DNA of 39,144 nt from Synergistaceae bacterium. Lineage in GTDB: Bacteria; Synergistota; Synergistia; Synergistales; Aminobacteriaceae. The stretch lies in the NCBI GenBank assembly GCA_031267575.1, contig JAIRYN010000025.1, positions 1-39,144 of the forward strand, in the 5' to 3' direction. The notes under the pieces were generated by a model, which worked only from the letters and a program-made list of their open reading frames with translations, was not told where the DNA came from and did no database searches. The stretch's first letter is position 1, and each line of letters opens with the position of its first letter. Shown here piece by piece: positions 26,260 through 33,883 of this stretch. The position numbers and the translations under genes were made by a program.

Positions 26260-27335
26260 AACGTAATCTCCTTGGAAAGAGAGATGGGAAGAGATTTGGA
26301 AAGAGATTTAGAAAGAGATTTAGAAAGAGGCAAGCGTTTCAAAATTTCATCTAATGCATTTTGATAAGAGCGGAAATTAGTGTCTTTGTCAAAGTCGAGA
26401 GAACGTTTGCGCGCGTTGTTTCCATAACGAACCCTTGTTTGCTCGCTTTGGCGCAATGAAAAAAGTGCTTTTGCATATTCACCCGCACTTCCAATAAGCA
26501 TACCGTTCACTTCGTGTTCAACGTGCCATTTCCCGACGGGTTCTTTCGACATAACTATTGGCAATCCGACAGCCATGGCTTCAAGAACGGCATTGTCTGT
26601 CGTTGCGAATGAATCCGGCTGCAACAGATATCCAAACACGTCAAACTCCCGTAGAACGCGGTACACATCATCTACCCAGCCCGTAAACGTTACGTTCGGG
26701 TGAACAATTTTCCCGTCGGATGCCCCGACCATAACGAACCGCGCGTTCGGGATTAACTTGACGGCCGTGTCGACATAATCGAGAAAATCGTGCGGCAACT
26801 TCTTGTAGGTCGGGGATCCTACATATCCGATTACAAATCCGCCGCTGTGCAGGGAATAATCTGTCTTCGGTTCAATCTCTGTTGGATCAAAGTCGCCGAA
26901 GCCATAGACAAGTGTTGACTTGCCGCGAAATTCCGGCAACGCCAACGTCGCTGGCGTGCTCACCATAATATGGTCTGCGCGGTCACGAATATCGTCCGGC
27001 ATTTTAGGCCCGACAACGTCGTTGTTGTGATACCACAGGAACAGTCTGCGGTCTTGCGGAAATCTGCGAATCAAATCATTGACCCTGTCGATAGCGTAAC
27101 TGTCAAAATAACTGACGACAACCGCGTCTGCTTTGTCAATCGCAGAGTCTGAATCAGCGCTCCCAAGTACAGAAACACCCGCCGTCTTGCACCGCTCAAT
27201 ATGATGAAACTTGCGCGGTTCATCAAGTAATAATACACTGTAATTATCGCCCGCCTGCTGCCCAAGACGCGCAATTCCCGAAACCGCCTTACCCACGCCG
27301 CCGCCCATATGCGGGATTATATGCAACACATTCAT
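26256..27335 (-). CDS. Glycosyltransferase, GT4-like (GT-B fold)
   Basis: A 359-residue transferase with the two Rossmann lobes of GT-B enzymes. The N-terminus MNVLHIIPHMGGGVGKAVSG is a typical GT4 acceptor lobe. The C-terminal lobe has GGFVIGYVGSPTYKKLPHDF, ARFVMVGAS, VTFTGWVDDVYRVLREFDVF and DNAVLEAMAVGLPIVMS, with the nucleotide-sugar-binding Glu pair region. The protein ends in repeated SKSL units made by a 12-bp tandem duplication at 26286-26330. Both borders overlap by 4 bp: ATGA with an epimerase-like remnant upstream and with the SPASM gene downstream. It probably acts on a surface polysaccharide or small glycoside at the inner membrane; donor and acceptor are not predictable. Confidence 0.9.
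   Translation of the reverse strand: MNVLHIIPHMGGGVGKAVSGIARLGQQAGDNYSVLLLDEPRKFHHIERCKTAGVSVLGSADSDSAIDKADAVVVSYFDSYAIDRVNDLIRRFPQDRRLFLWYHNNDVVGPKMPDDIRDRADHIMVSTPATLALPEFRGKSTLVYGFGDFDPTEIEPKTDYSLHSGGFVIGYVGSPTYKKLPHDFLDYVDTAVKLIPNARFVMVGASDGKIVHPNVTFTGWVDDVYRVLREFDVFGYLLQPDSFATTDNAVLEAMAVGLPIVMSKEPVGKWHVEHEVNGMLIGSAGEYAKALFSLRQSEQTRVRYGNNARKRSLDFDKDTNFRSYQNALDEILKRLPLSKSLSKSLSKSLPISLSKEITL
26286..26330. repeat. Near-fourfold 12-bp tandem repeat at the glycosyltransferase 3' end
   Basis: GGAAAGAGATTT-type units recur with a 12-bp period (26286, 26298, 26310, partial at 26322), giving the SKSL-SKSL-SKSL tail in frame. Confidence 0.9.
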
Positions 27336-27430
27336 ACGCCGTTCAGCCCTTTCGCTATGTTCTTAACCGCTTGTTCGAATCCAATTGTCGGCACAAAGCC
27401 AGTTTTAAGTATCATCTGTGAACTTGCTCA
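27332..27430 (-). pseudogene. 3' remnant of an NAD-dependent sugar epimerase/dehydratase
   Basis: Ending in an ATGA overlap with the glycosyltransferase, the frame reads SSQMILKTGFVPTIGFEQAV, then KNIAKGLNGV. This is like the C-terminal signature of extended SDR sugar epimerases (residue pair Gly-Phe/Trp-x-Pro, then a helix). Upstream, after an in-frame TGA at about 27433, MPFDSRD is still readable through the left inverted-repeat arm. The rest of the gene is gone. It shows that the operon once began with a nucleotide-sugar epimerase. Assignment by motif only. Confidence 0.55.
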
Positions 27431-27437
27431 ATCGCGA

Positions 27438-27463
27438 CTATCAAAAGGCATACTTTTTGACAG
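27438..27463 (-). repeat. Recombinase-site-like inverted repeat, left arm
   Basis: On the minus strand this 26-bp site reads CTGTCAAAAAGTATG then CCTTTTGATAG. Its inner 23 bp are exactly complementary to 27569-27591. It is quasi-palindromic around a central AT and its half-site resembles the TTATCAAAAA half of Hin recombination sites. Confidence 0.6.
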
Positions 27464-27513
27464 GCGCTTTAACACTAACCAACAACAGCAAAATAGCTAA
27501 ATTTTAACTAAGT

Positions 27514-27522
27514 ATTATACCA
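27514..27522 (-). promoter_or_regulatory. Extended -10 promoter-like sequence between inverted repeats
   Basis: On the minus strand the sequence ATGGTATAAT provides TATAAT preceded by TGG, an extended -10. The -35 region is poor. It points toward the epimerase remnant, glycosyltransferase and radical SAM genes. Being placed between inverted repeats, it would change direction if the segment inverted. Confidence 0.5.
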
Positions 27523-27565
27523 TAATTATCCCAAAATTTCGAGTTCAAATTTCAATTCTAGGGCT

Positions 27566-27591
27566 TTATCAAAAAGTATGCCTTTTGATAG
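27566..27591 (+). repeat. Recombinase-site-like inverted repeat, right arm
   Basis: Reads TTATCAAAAAGTATG then CCTTTTGATAG; 26 bp with ATCAAAA and TTTTGAT arms around AGTATGCC. It is the inverse of 27438-27463 over 23 perfect bases, 105 bp away. Confidence 0.6.
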
Positions 27592-27700
27592 CTACTTTGG
27601 CATTAATCAACAACAGTTGCTTAACAAGCAACTTCCTCAGATGATTAAATTGCGTCGGATAACAACCTTGCCAGACGCTGCGAGATAATCAGCAATGGCA

Positions 27701-27727
27701 GTTTGCTCACGAGAGTTTGCTCACGAG
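27701..27727. repeat. Two tandem 14-bp units upstream of the radical SAM remnant
   Basis: GTTTGCTCACGAGA occurs at 27701 and again from 27715 (last base differs), a few bases upstream of the ATG at 27740. Confidence 0.85.
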
Positions 27728-27739
27728 GGAATATTCAGA

Positions 27740-28081
27740 ATGACTGAAAATATGCCAGAGCATATTACACAGGAGTTCCTCGACATCATCAAGCTGCCCA
27801 GCCCTGACGGCAAGCGGCTGAACTATTTGATTGTGATGCCGCGAATGGTTAAGCGTAATGATATGTCATATCCGTTTGCGTATGGGCTTTGTATAGTGTC
27901 ATCCGCGCTGAAAGCGAGCGGCCGTAACGTGTTCATGCTCAATCTCCACTATAAACACAATTATCTTGAACATTTGCGAAATTTTATCATCGACAACAGT
28001 ATAAATGTCGTTTTGTCCGGCGGACTGAGCGGACAGTACGCAATATTAAAAGAGGAAACAAACGATAGAAGAAACAAATGA
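27740..28081 (+). pseudogene. Truncated second copy of the B12-type radical SAM gene (5' part)
   Basis: MTENMPEHITQEFLDIIKLP and the next ~85 codons closely match the start of the gene at 25139, with about ten substitutions (for example MVKRNDMSYPFAYG for MAERDDISYPFPYG). Identity stops after YAILKE, near 28053. The rest is low-complexity repeat (GAAACAAA/GATAGA) up to a stop at 28081. Only the N-terminal half of the B12-like domain remains and the catalytic core is absent. It lies head-to-head with the intact operon, on the far side of the promoter-like block. Confidence 0.85.
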
Positions 28082-28113
28082 TAGAGGTGATAGAGGAAAC
28101 AAACCGAGCGCGA

Positions 28114-28923
28114 TCAACACCTGCACAGCCTCGAAGCCGACAGGACGACCAGGTTGGCTGCCACGACGCTGGCTCCCGTGGGCAGGTTCAGAACAAAAGA
28201 CGCAACCATTCCGGCCAGAAAGCAAAAGACCGAAACCGCTACCGACGCCGCCACCAAACCCTTGAAGCTCTTAGCAAGTTTTCGTGCCGTGACCGCCGGC
28301 ATGATAATCAAACTCGAAATCAAAAGAGTCCCCATCATGCGCATTCCCAAGACCACTGTCAAGGCGGTTAGAAAGGAAATTAAAAACTGATACCGGGTCA
28401 CATCAATCCCCAAAGTCCGGGCGTAGTCTTCGTTGTACACGATCAAAAAAAGGCGGTTGTAAAACAGTACGAACAGCCCAATGACAAATACCGCTAAGAC
28501 AACACTCAAAACCACGTCCTCTCGTGTCATGGCAAGAATGCTGCCAAACATATAGTTATAGACGTCCACGTTGAGCCCCCGCGTCAGAGTCGTCACGATG
28601 ATTCCGGCAGCAAGTGCCCCCGAAGAGGCGATACCAATGGCCACGTCACCTCCAAAGCGCTTTCTCTGGCTGACGAACATGATGACAAAGGACGCAGCGA
28701 TCACCAAGGGTGTGGAGACGTAAAGAGGCGGCAGCCCTAAAGCCAACGCAATGGAGAGTGCCGCGAACCCCACCTCGGACAAGCCGTGTCCTATGAGTGA
28801 GTAGCGCTTCAGCACCAAAACGACACCCAGGGCCGACGCGCAAAGAGAAACCAAAAGTCCCACCGCCAACCCCCTCATTACGAAGGGATAAGACAACAGC
28901 TCAAAAAATTCTTTCCAACTCAT
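28114..28923 (-). CDS. znuB: Zinc/manganese ABC transporter permease (ZnuB family)
   Basis: A 269-residue integral membrane protein of the ABC-3 metal permease family, with about eight hydrophobic segments. Landmarks are ALGVVLVLKRYSLIGHGLSE, VGFAALSIALALG, VAIGIASSGALAAGIIVTTL, VYNYMFGSILAMT, YARTLGIDVTRYQFLISFLT and MMGTLLISSLIIMPAVTARK. Partner ATPase ZnuC lies upstream in the same direction, separated by 156 bp holding a 17-bp tandem repeat. No periplasmic binding protein gene is in the window, so the system is incomplete locally. Zinc versus manganese cannot be decided from sequence alone. The truncated radical SAM copy ends 32 bp beyond its stop. Confidence 0.9.
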   Translation of the reverse strand: MSWKEFFELLSYPFVMRGLAVGLLVSLCASALGVVLVLKRYSLIGHGLSEVGFAALSIALALGLPPLYVSTPLVIAASFVIMFVSQRKRFGGDVAIGIASSGALAAGIIVTTLTRGLNVDVYNYMFGSILAMTREDVVLSVVLAVFVIGLFVLFYNRLFLIVYNEDYARTLGIDVTRYQFLISFLTALTVVLGMRMMGTLLISSLIIMPAVTARKLAKSFKGLVAASVAVSVFCFLAGMVASFVLNLPTGASVVAANLVVLSASRLCRC

Positions 28924-28927
28924 CGAC

Positions 28928-28960
28928 TCGAAATATTCCCCCTTTCGAAATATTCCCCCT
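28928..28960. repeat. Two tandem 16-17 bp units upstream of znuB
   Basis: TCGAAATATTCCCCCT occurs at 28928-28943 and 28945-28960, immediately before the znuB start codon, over its ribosome-binding region (GGGGGAATATTTCGA on the coding strand). Confidence 0.9.
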
Positions 28961-29079
28961 TAGCAAGGTTGGTGGACACGCAACATATCTCTATATGTAG
29001 TATAACATTTGGCTTAGTTGCGGGGTTGGAAATTTAGCAACCGTGAATAGCGCTATTAAAATTCTGGAAAAGAAGCTAA

Positions 29080-29745
29080 TCAGTCTGGGGCCCAGGAACT
29101 GGCGCCCCCCAGGAAAAGCAGCTTACGAGCCAACACCGCCACCCTGTCGGCGTAGGTCTTGACGTCGTCGAGATCGTGAGAAACCATCACCACCGTTACC
29201 TTCCGCTGACGATTCCAATCGGCGAGCATGGCGTAAAAAGCCTTTTTCGCGTTCGCGTCAAGTCCCGCGCAGGGCTCGTCCAGAAAAAGCAACGCGGGAT
29301 TGCGGCACATAGCGCGAGCGAGCAACGCCCTTTGCCTTTGTCCGCCCGAAAGCTCCCCGATCTGGCAGGAACCCAGAGCCTCGATTCCGAAAAACGACAG
29401 AGCCTCATCCGCTGCGCGGCGATCTTCTTTTGTGTAAAAAGGGAGCCTCCAGCCTGTTTTCTGGGTTCCGGTCAGGACAATTTCCCGCACAGTGGCGGGA
29501 AAGTCCCGGTCAGCCGTCTCAGACTGAGGAACGTAAGATATCCGCTCTCTTTCCACAGAAAAAACGGCGGTTCCTTTGGCCAGAGGTATCAACCCCAAAA
29601 TCCCCTTGATCAAGGTGCTTTTGCCCGAACCATTGGCTCCCACCACACAAAAAAATTCCCCCTCCTCCACTTTGAAGGAAATATCCTCCAGGGCCAGAAC
29701 GGAGCCATAGGAGACAGAAAGATTCTCGACCGTCAAAACTGGCAT
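29080..29745 (-). CDS. znuC: Zinc/manganese ABC transporter ATPase (ZnuC family)
   Basis: The ATP-binding subunit partnering ZnuB. About 221 residues: MPVLTVENLSVSYGSVLALE, Walker A VVGANGSGKSTLIKG, Q-loop ISYVPQSE, signature IGELSGGQRQRALLARAM, Walker B PALLFLDEPCAGLD and H-loop VVMVSHDLDD. The last strand and tail are shorter than usual (LLFLGGASSWAPD). The start at 29745 is chosen because homology begins there. A 16-bp duplication places a second ATG-CCA-GTT just upstream, which runs into TGA after three codons (29750-29761). The ribosome region overlaps the gpsA stop, so znuC is coupled to gpsA. Confidence 0.9.
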   Translation of the reverse strand: MPVLTVENLSVSYGSVLALEDISFKVEEGEFFCVVGANGSGKSTLIKGILGLIPLAKGTAVFSVERERISYVPQSETADRDFPATVREIVLTGTQKTGWRLPFYTKEDRRAADEALSFFGIEALGSCQIGELSGGQRQRALLARAMCRNPALLFLDEPCAGLDANAKKAFYAMLADWNRQRKVTVVMVSHDLDDVKTYADRVAVLARKLLFLGGASSWAPD

Positions 29746-29767
29746 CGTTTCAAACTGGCATCGTTTC
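29736..29767. repeat. 16-bp tandem duplication of the znuC start
   Basis: AAACTGGCATCGTTTC occurs at 29736-29751 and 29752-29767. The upstream copy creates a three-codon reading frame (Met-Pro-Val-stop) directly in front of znuC. Confidence 0.88.
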
Positions 29768-30818
29768 AAACGGAGGTGGCCGGGTCAGAGTCGTCGGTGG
29801 GCCATAATTCCGAAGCGTGCCGCTCCGGCTTCGGCTCTCGAAAAAGCAGCTTCTCCAGTACTTGTTCAATGGACGCTCCCTCGTAAAGAACATCGTGAAC
29901 ACCCTCGGCGATGGGCAGTTCAATATGGACCCTTCTTCCATAAGCCACCAAAGCCTTGACGGTGTGGACGCCCTCCACCACTTGCCCGATTTCCGCGACG
30001 GCCTCCTCCACGTTCAGCCCCCGTCCGATGGCGAGTCCCAAGCGCAGGTTGCGGGAATGACGACTGTAGCAGGTGGCCATCAGATCTCCCACCCCAGCCA
30101 GTCCCGCCAGGGTTAGGGGTGAAGCGCCGAGGGCCACACCCAGTCGTGTGATCTCCGCTAGCCCGCGGGTAGCCAGGGCGGCTTTCGCGTTGTCTCCGAA
30201 GTTCAGGGCCTCGGCAACGCCCATAGCAACGGCAATGACGTTCTTGACGGCGCCTCCTAGCTCGATTCCCGTCAGATCGTCGCTTGTGTAGACCCGAAAA
30301 TGAGGGCTGTTTAAAATCATCTGCCATTCTTGGGCGGTAGTGTGGGAGCGGGAGGCGATCACAACGGCAGTGGGCAGGTCGCGGACGACCTCTTCGGCGT
30401 GACTGGGGCCCGAAAGGGCGCTGTAAGAGATGTTCGGCAACACCTCCTCCATGATCTGGTATGGCAACTTGCCCGACGCAATCTCGATTCCCTTACTCAG
30501 GTTCAAAAACTTTTTTTCTTCAAGTTTTAGAGTAAACTCCAAGGGAACCAAACGCAGAAGGACATCTCTTAGACTCTGGGCGGGAAGAGCCAGGATGGTA
30601 TTTTTCCCGAAAGCGATGGCACTTTCAAGATCGGTATCGGCTCGAACCTCCTCCCGCAATCGACATTCCTTCAGATAACGAGGGTTTGCGCGCTTGACAT
30701 TGATCGTTTCCGCCTGAGTAGCGCTACGGCACCAAAGTCGGACGTCATTTCCTAGTTTGGCCACATGATTCGCCAGGGCTGTTCCGAAACTCCCAGCCCC
30801 CAGTATAGTCAAATTCAT
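29766..30818 (-). CDS. gpsA: Glycerol-3-phosphate dehydrogenase [NAD(P)+]
   Basis: Reduces dihydroxyacetone phosphate to sn-glycerol-3-phosphate for phospholipid synthesis; cytosolic. At 350 residues it is normal length. Features: N-terminal nucleotide-binding MNLTILGAGSFGTALANHVA, RRANPRY-like substrate loop (KRANPRYLKECRL), LSKGIEIASGKLPYQIMEEV, SGPSHAEEVVRDLPTAVVIA, ELGGAVKNVIAVAMGVAEAL with the catalytic Lys, LAGVGDLMATCYSRHSRNLR and GVHTVKAL. The C-terminal ~20 residues are variable. It follows the nfeD-like gene by 35 bp in the same direction and overlaps the znuC leader. Confidence 0.96.
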   Translation of the reverse strand: MNLTILGAGSFGTALANHVAKLGNDVRLWCRSATQAETINVKRANPRYLKECRLREEVRADTDLESAIAFGKNTILALPAQSLRDVLLRLVPLEFTLKLEEKKFLNLSKGIEIASGKLPYQIMEEVLPNISYSALSGPSHAEEVVRDLPTAVVIASRSHTTAQEWQMILNSPHFRVYTSDDLTGIELGGAVKNVIAVAMGVAEALNFGDNAKAALATRGLAEITRLGVALGASPLTLAGLAGVGDLMATCYSRHSRNLRLGLAIGRGLNVEEAVAEIGQVVEGVHTVKALVAYGRRVHIELPIAEGVHDVLYEGASIEQVLEKLLFREPKPERHASELWPTDDSDPATSV

Positions 30819-30853
30819 GATTCTATCCCTATTCTATCTTTCTTCTCTTAAGA

Positions 30854-32191
30854 TCAGGCTTCGGATTCTTTCGCGCCTATGATCAGGATGATACCCTCCG
30901 TGGCCAACACCAAGGCAGCGGCGCCTCGACGCAAGTGCTTTCCCTCGGCCCTCGCTTTCCAGACTTCCCCATGACATTTGACCATACCCTCCGGTACCAA
31001 GTCCTCCGTGATTTCCACGTCGAGGCCGACCAAGCCCTCCTTCCCCGTGCTGACCTTGGCCCGCAGGCTCTTGGCGATCATTAAGGCAAAAACCGTGAAA
31101 CAGACCCCTAGGGTAATCGCCATACCGGCGATGACCCCCAAGGAAATGCTCAATAGTTCGCTGCCTGGGGCTCGAAACAGGAACATCCCCCCTGCCACCA
31201 GAACAGCGATACCCAGAAGACTCAAAAGCCCCGTGCCACCTATGAACAGGTCGATGCCCATCACAATGACGCCCGCGACCACCAAAGCAACACCTGCCCA
31301 GTTGAAGGGCAACATTTTAAGGCCGATACTGCCCAGAAGCAGCATAACAGCTCCCGTGGTTCCCAAGACAAAACCGCCAGGGGTAATGATCTCATAAAAG
31401 AGAGCCAACAATCCGCCCGCGAGTAGGAGGTAGGCAATGTCCGGGCTGGACAGGAACTGAATGAATTGCTCCCGGAAATTCATTTCCAGGTTTTCGACCG
31501 TCTCCGAGAATTGTACCGCCATCATCCGCTGCCCGTCTCCCACGACGGAACGCCCACGGGAGGCGGATAGCAACGCGGGCAGGTCATCGGCGATGATATC
31601 GATAACGTTTTCCTCCAGGGCTTCATGAGCGGTCAAGGAAAGGCTCTCCAAAACCATTTGCTGGGCAACCTCCGCATTGCGACCGTGATGATTGGCTAGA
31701 GCCCGCATTTGAGTTGTGAGGTCGTTGAGTACCTTCGTTCTCATGTCCCCTTCCGGGACGTCGCCGCCGGAAACCACCACAGGGTGAGCCGCGCCCACGT
31801 TGGAGCCCGATGCCATCGCGGCGATGTGGGAGGCTTGCATCATGAAGGCGCCGGCCGAGGCTGCCCTTCCTCCTGGTGGCACCCACATAACCACAGGAAC
31901 CCTGGAGCCCAAAATCGCTTGAGTGATACCTCGCGTAGCCTCTACGAGGCCCCCTGGCGTGTCCAGTTTAAAGACAATTAATCCAGCTTTCTCGTCCTCG
32001 GCCTGTTGGACCACCTTTGCGACAAACTGCTCCATTTGGACGCTCACCGTGCCGGTCAGAGGGGCTACGAGCACCTTTCCCGCCGTTCTCTGCTCCGGCT
32101 CTGCCCCAAGCCCCGCGGCCTGGGCGACAGCGCAAAAAAACAAAACCCAAACCAAAACAACTGCTCCAACGGCCGTGCAAACGCGCCTCAT
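30854..32191 (-). CDS. NfeD-family membrane serine protease (ClpP class)
   Basis: A 445-residue long-form NfeD protein. A signal peptide (MRRVCTAVGAVVLVWVLFFC, then AVAQAAG) leads to a periplasmic ClpP/crotonase-fold protease domain. This has LIVFKLDTPGGLVEATRGI, the catalytic Ser in GGRAASAGAFMMQASHIAAM, and GSNVGAAHPV. Four or five transmembrane helices follow (about residues 245-375), then a C-terminal OB-fold NfeD domain (EGLVGLDVEITEDLVPEGMV). Family members cleave hydrophobic stomatin-like partners; no stomatin gene is adjacent. It lies between radA and gpsA, all on the minus strand. Confidence 0.92.
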   Translation of the reverse strand: MRRVCTAVGAVVLVWVLFFCAVAQAAGLGAEPEQRTAGKVLVAPLTGTVSVQMEQFVAKVVQQAEDEKAGLIVFKLDTPGGLVEATRGITQAILGSRVPVVMWVPPGGRAASAGAFMMQASHIAAMASGSNVGAAHPVVVSGGDVPEGDMRTKVLNDLTTQMRALANHHGRNAEVAQQMVLESLSLTAHEALEENVIDIIADDLPALLSASRGRSVVGDGQRMMAVQFSETVENLEMNFREQFIQFLSSPDIAYLLLAGGLLALFYEIITPGGFVLGTTGAVMLLLGSIGLKMLPFNWAGVALVVAGVIVMGIDLFIGGTGLLSLLGIAVLVAGGMFLFRAPGSELLSISLGVIAGMAITLGVCFTVFALMIAKSLRAKVSTGKEGLVGLDVEITEDLVPEGMVKCHGEVWKARAEGKHLRRGAAALVLATEGIILIIGAKESEA

Positions 32192-32277
32192 GCCAATTCC
32201 TCCTTAAAAATATCAACAATAAGCCAATTTTTCTTAACAATTTTTCTTAACGGGATCAGGCCCTGCAGTTTTGTATT

Positions 32278-33663
32278 TTAAACTTCGAACACGTTGTTCA
32301 GGGTATCTTTCAAATTGTCCACCCGCCGAATCTCCAGAGAAGATCCCAGAGAAGATCCACTGGAAAAACCAGAGGAGGGAAACCCTTCCTTTTCTTTGGC
32401 GCTAACCAGAGCGCGCTTAAGGCCTAATCGCTCCGCCTCCCTCAACCTCGCCGCTAAATGTGTGACGGGGCGCACCTCTCCCGCCAGGCCCACCTCGCCC
32501 AAATAACAACAATCACCCCTCAAGGGCTTGTCCCTCAGGGCGGAGGCCAGTGAGAGGCAGGCGGCCAAGTCCGCCGAGGGGTCCTGAATCGACAAGCCTC
32601 CCGCGATATTCAAGTAAAGGTCGTAGCCGCTACAGAGAATTCCCGCCCGTTTTTCCAGCACAGCCGCCAGCAGTTGAAAGCGATTCAATTCCATACCCCG
32701 GGACGTGCGCTTGGGGTAAGGAAAAGCCGTGGGGGTCGCCAGGGTTTGTACCTCGGCAATCAACGGGGTAGAGCCTTCCATCGCGACGGTCATCGCTACC
32801 CCCGGCACAGTGGCGTCAGCTCGGTTCCAATAAAGCCCGCTTTTGTCCTTCACAGCCGCCAGGCCGTTTTCTTTCATCTCGAAAATCCCTAGCTCGTCCG
32901 TGTTGCCGTAGCGGTTTTTCATCGCTCGCAACATCCGATACGAGGAATAGCCCTCTCCCGAAAAAGTCAACACTGTGTCCACCATATGCTCCAGCAACAT
33001 GGGACCGGCGAGCCTGCCGTCTTTGGTGATATGTCCCACCAGCACCGCTGGAACGTTGATACTCCGGGCCACATCCACGACCAACTGAGCCACAGCCCGA
33101 ACTTGATTCGGCGTTCCCGGCCACCCTGTTTCCCCAGGAGCCCTCGTGGCCTGGACACTGTCCAAGATAAAAAGGCCGATGCTTCGAGATTTTAAGTTCG
33201 AGAGCGCGTCTTCTAGGTCTCCGCCGCAATACAAAAGCAACTCCTTTGACGCTACGCCTAGACGTGACGCCCGGAGCGCCACTTGGGCAGAGGACTCTTC
33301 GCCCGAAATATAGAGCACGGGTGTCCCTCCCAAAGCCACTTGACCTCCCGCCTGAAGGAGGAGGGTGGATTTGCCGATCCCCGGCTGTCCTCCGATTAGA
33401 ACCGTTCCTCCCGGAACCAATCCGCCGCCCAATACCCGATCCAGCTCCCCAATGCCCGAGGAGAGACGTTGGGGTGGTGTGACGGAGACGGAACTGACTA
33501 CTTCGACCTTGGAACGTTCTCCGACAGGATATCTCGACCGGGGAACGGGCTCCACGGCTTCCAACGTGCCCCATTGCCCGCAAGACATGCATTTCCCCGT
33601 TCGCGTGACGGTCGCAAATCCGCAATGACTGCAAACATAACGCACTGGATCTTCTTTGATCAA
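32278..33663 (-). CDS. radA: DNA repair protein RadA
   Basis: A RecA-like ATPase that drives branch migration in recombination. Domains in order: zinc finger (YVCSHCGF, GKCMSCGQW), RecA core with Walker A GGQPGIGKSTLLLQAG and ISGEESSAQVALRA, the RadA-specific MKNRYGNTDELGIFEM, and a Lon-like C-terminal domain (DLYLNIAGGLSIQDPSADLA, LGEVGLAGEVRPV). I place the start at TTG 33663, preceded by CGGAGG at good spacing (reading MIKEDPVRYVC). The upstream TTG at 33681 is possible. Near the C-terminus a 12-bp tandem duplication (32335-32358) adds a Gly-Ser-Ser-Leu repeat. Full length relative to the family. Confidence 0.95.
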   Translation of the reverse strand: MIKEDPVRYVCSHCGFATVTRTGKCMSCGQWGTLEAVEPVPRSRYPVGERSKVEVVSSVSVTPPQRLSSGIGELDRVLGGGLVPGGTVLIGGQPGIGKSTLLLQAGGQVALGGTPVLYISGEESSAQVALRASRLGVASKELLLYCGGDLEDALSNLKSRSIGLFILDSVQATRAPGETGWPGTPNQVRAVAQLVVDVARSINVPAVLVGHITKDGRLAGPMLLEHMVDTVLTFSGEGYSSYRMLRAMKNRYGNTDELGIFEMKENGLAAVKDKSGLYWNRADATVPGVAMTVAMEGSTPLIAEVQTLATPTAFPYPKRTSRGMELNRFQLLAAVLEKRAGILCSGYDLYLNIAGGLSIQDPSADLAACLSLASALRDKPLRGDCCYLGEVGLAGEVRPVTHLAARLREAERLGLKRALVSAKEKEGFPSSGFSSGSSLGSSLEIRRVDNLKDTLNNVFEV

Positions 33664-33832
33664 AGCGAACCTCCGAGCCAAGAGCGGGCAAATCTCCGCC
33701 CGTCATTTAAATCAAGAAGCCCCATCGTCTTTCGACGCGAGGGTAACTTCCGACGTCATTATACCCCAGCCTTTCTTCACTTTCCGCGCGGGATTCCGGC
33801 GTATCTCGCAGAAAAATTTTCCTCATGGAGGG

Positions 33833-33838
33833 TATAAT
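33833..33838 (+). promoter_or_regulatory. -10 box of the hypA-hypB-pcrA-coaE transcript
   Basis: TATAAT 46 bases upstream of the hypA start, in the 220-bp divergent spacer shared with radA. The -35 region is not clear. It is the only good -10 in the spacer for this strand. Confidence 0.45.
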
Positions 33839-33883
33839 ACAATATTATGTGAAAAGTTATTTTTGGAGAACAGAGGCTTCGTT

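Larger units (their letters stand above)
27464..27591 (-). repeat. Recombinase-linked block, copy 2 (inverted)
   Basis: The reverse complement of this block parallels 22944-23050 at the 3' end of the recombinase gene. It contains the promoter-like sequence at 27514-27522 and ends in the right inverted-repeat arm. Confidence 0.65.

Noticed and set aside
27615-27633. Hairpin AGTTGCTT/AAGCAACT as a terminator
   Set aside because: No T-tract follows on either strand. It could be part of the switch region but has no clear role.
28078-28390. Plus-strand readings opposite znuB
   Set aside because: They lie wholly within the antisense of a clear membrane permease and show no motifs.
30978-31397. 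Plus-strand readings opposite nfeD, radA, gpsA and kdsA
   Set aside because: They are antisense shadows of well-supported genes, with Arg/Pro/Ser-rich translations.
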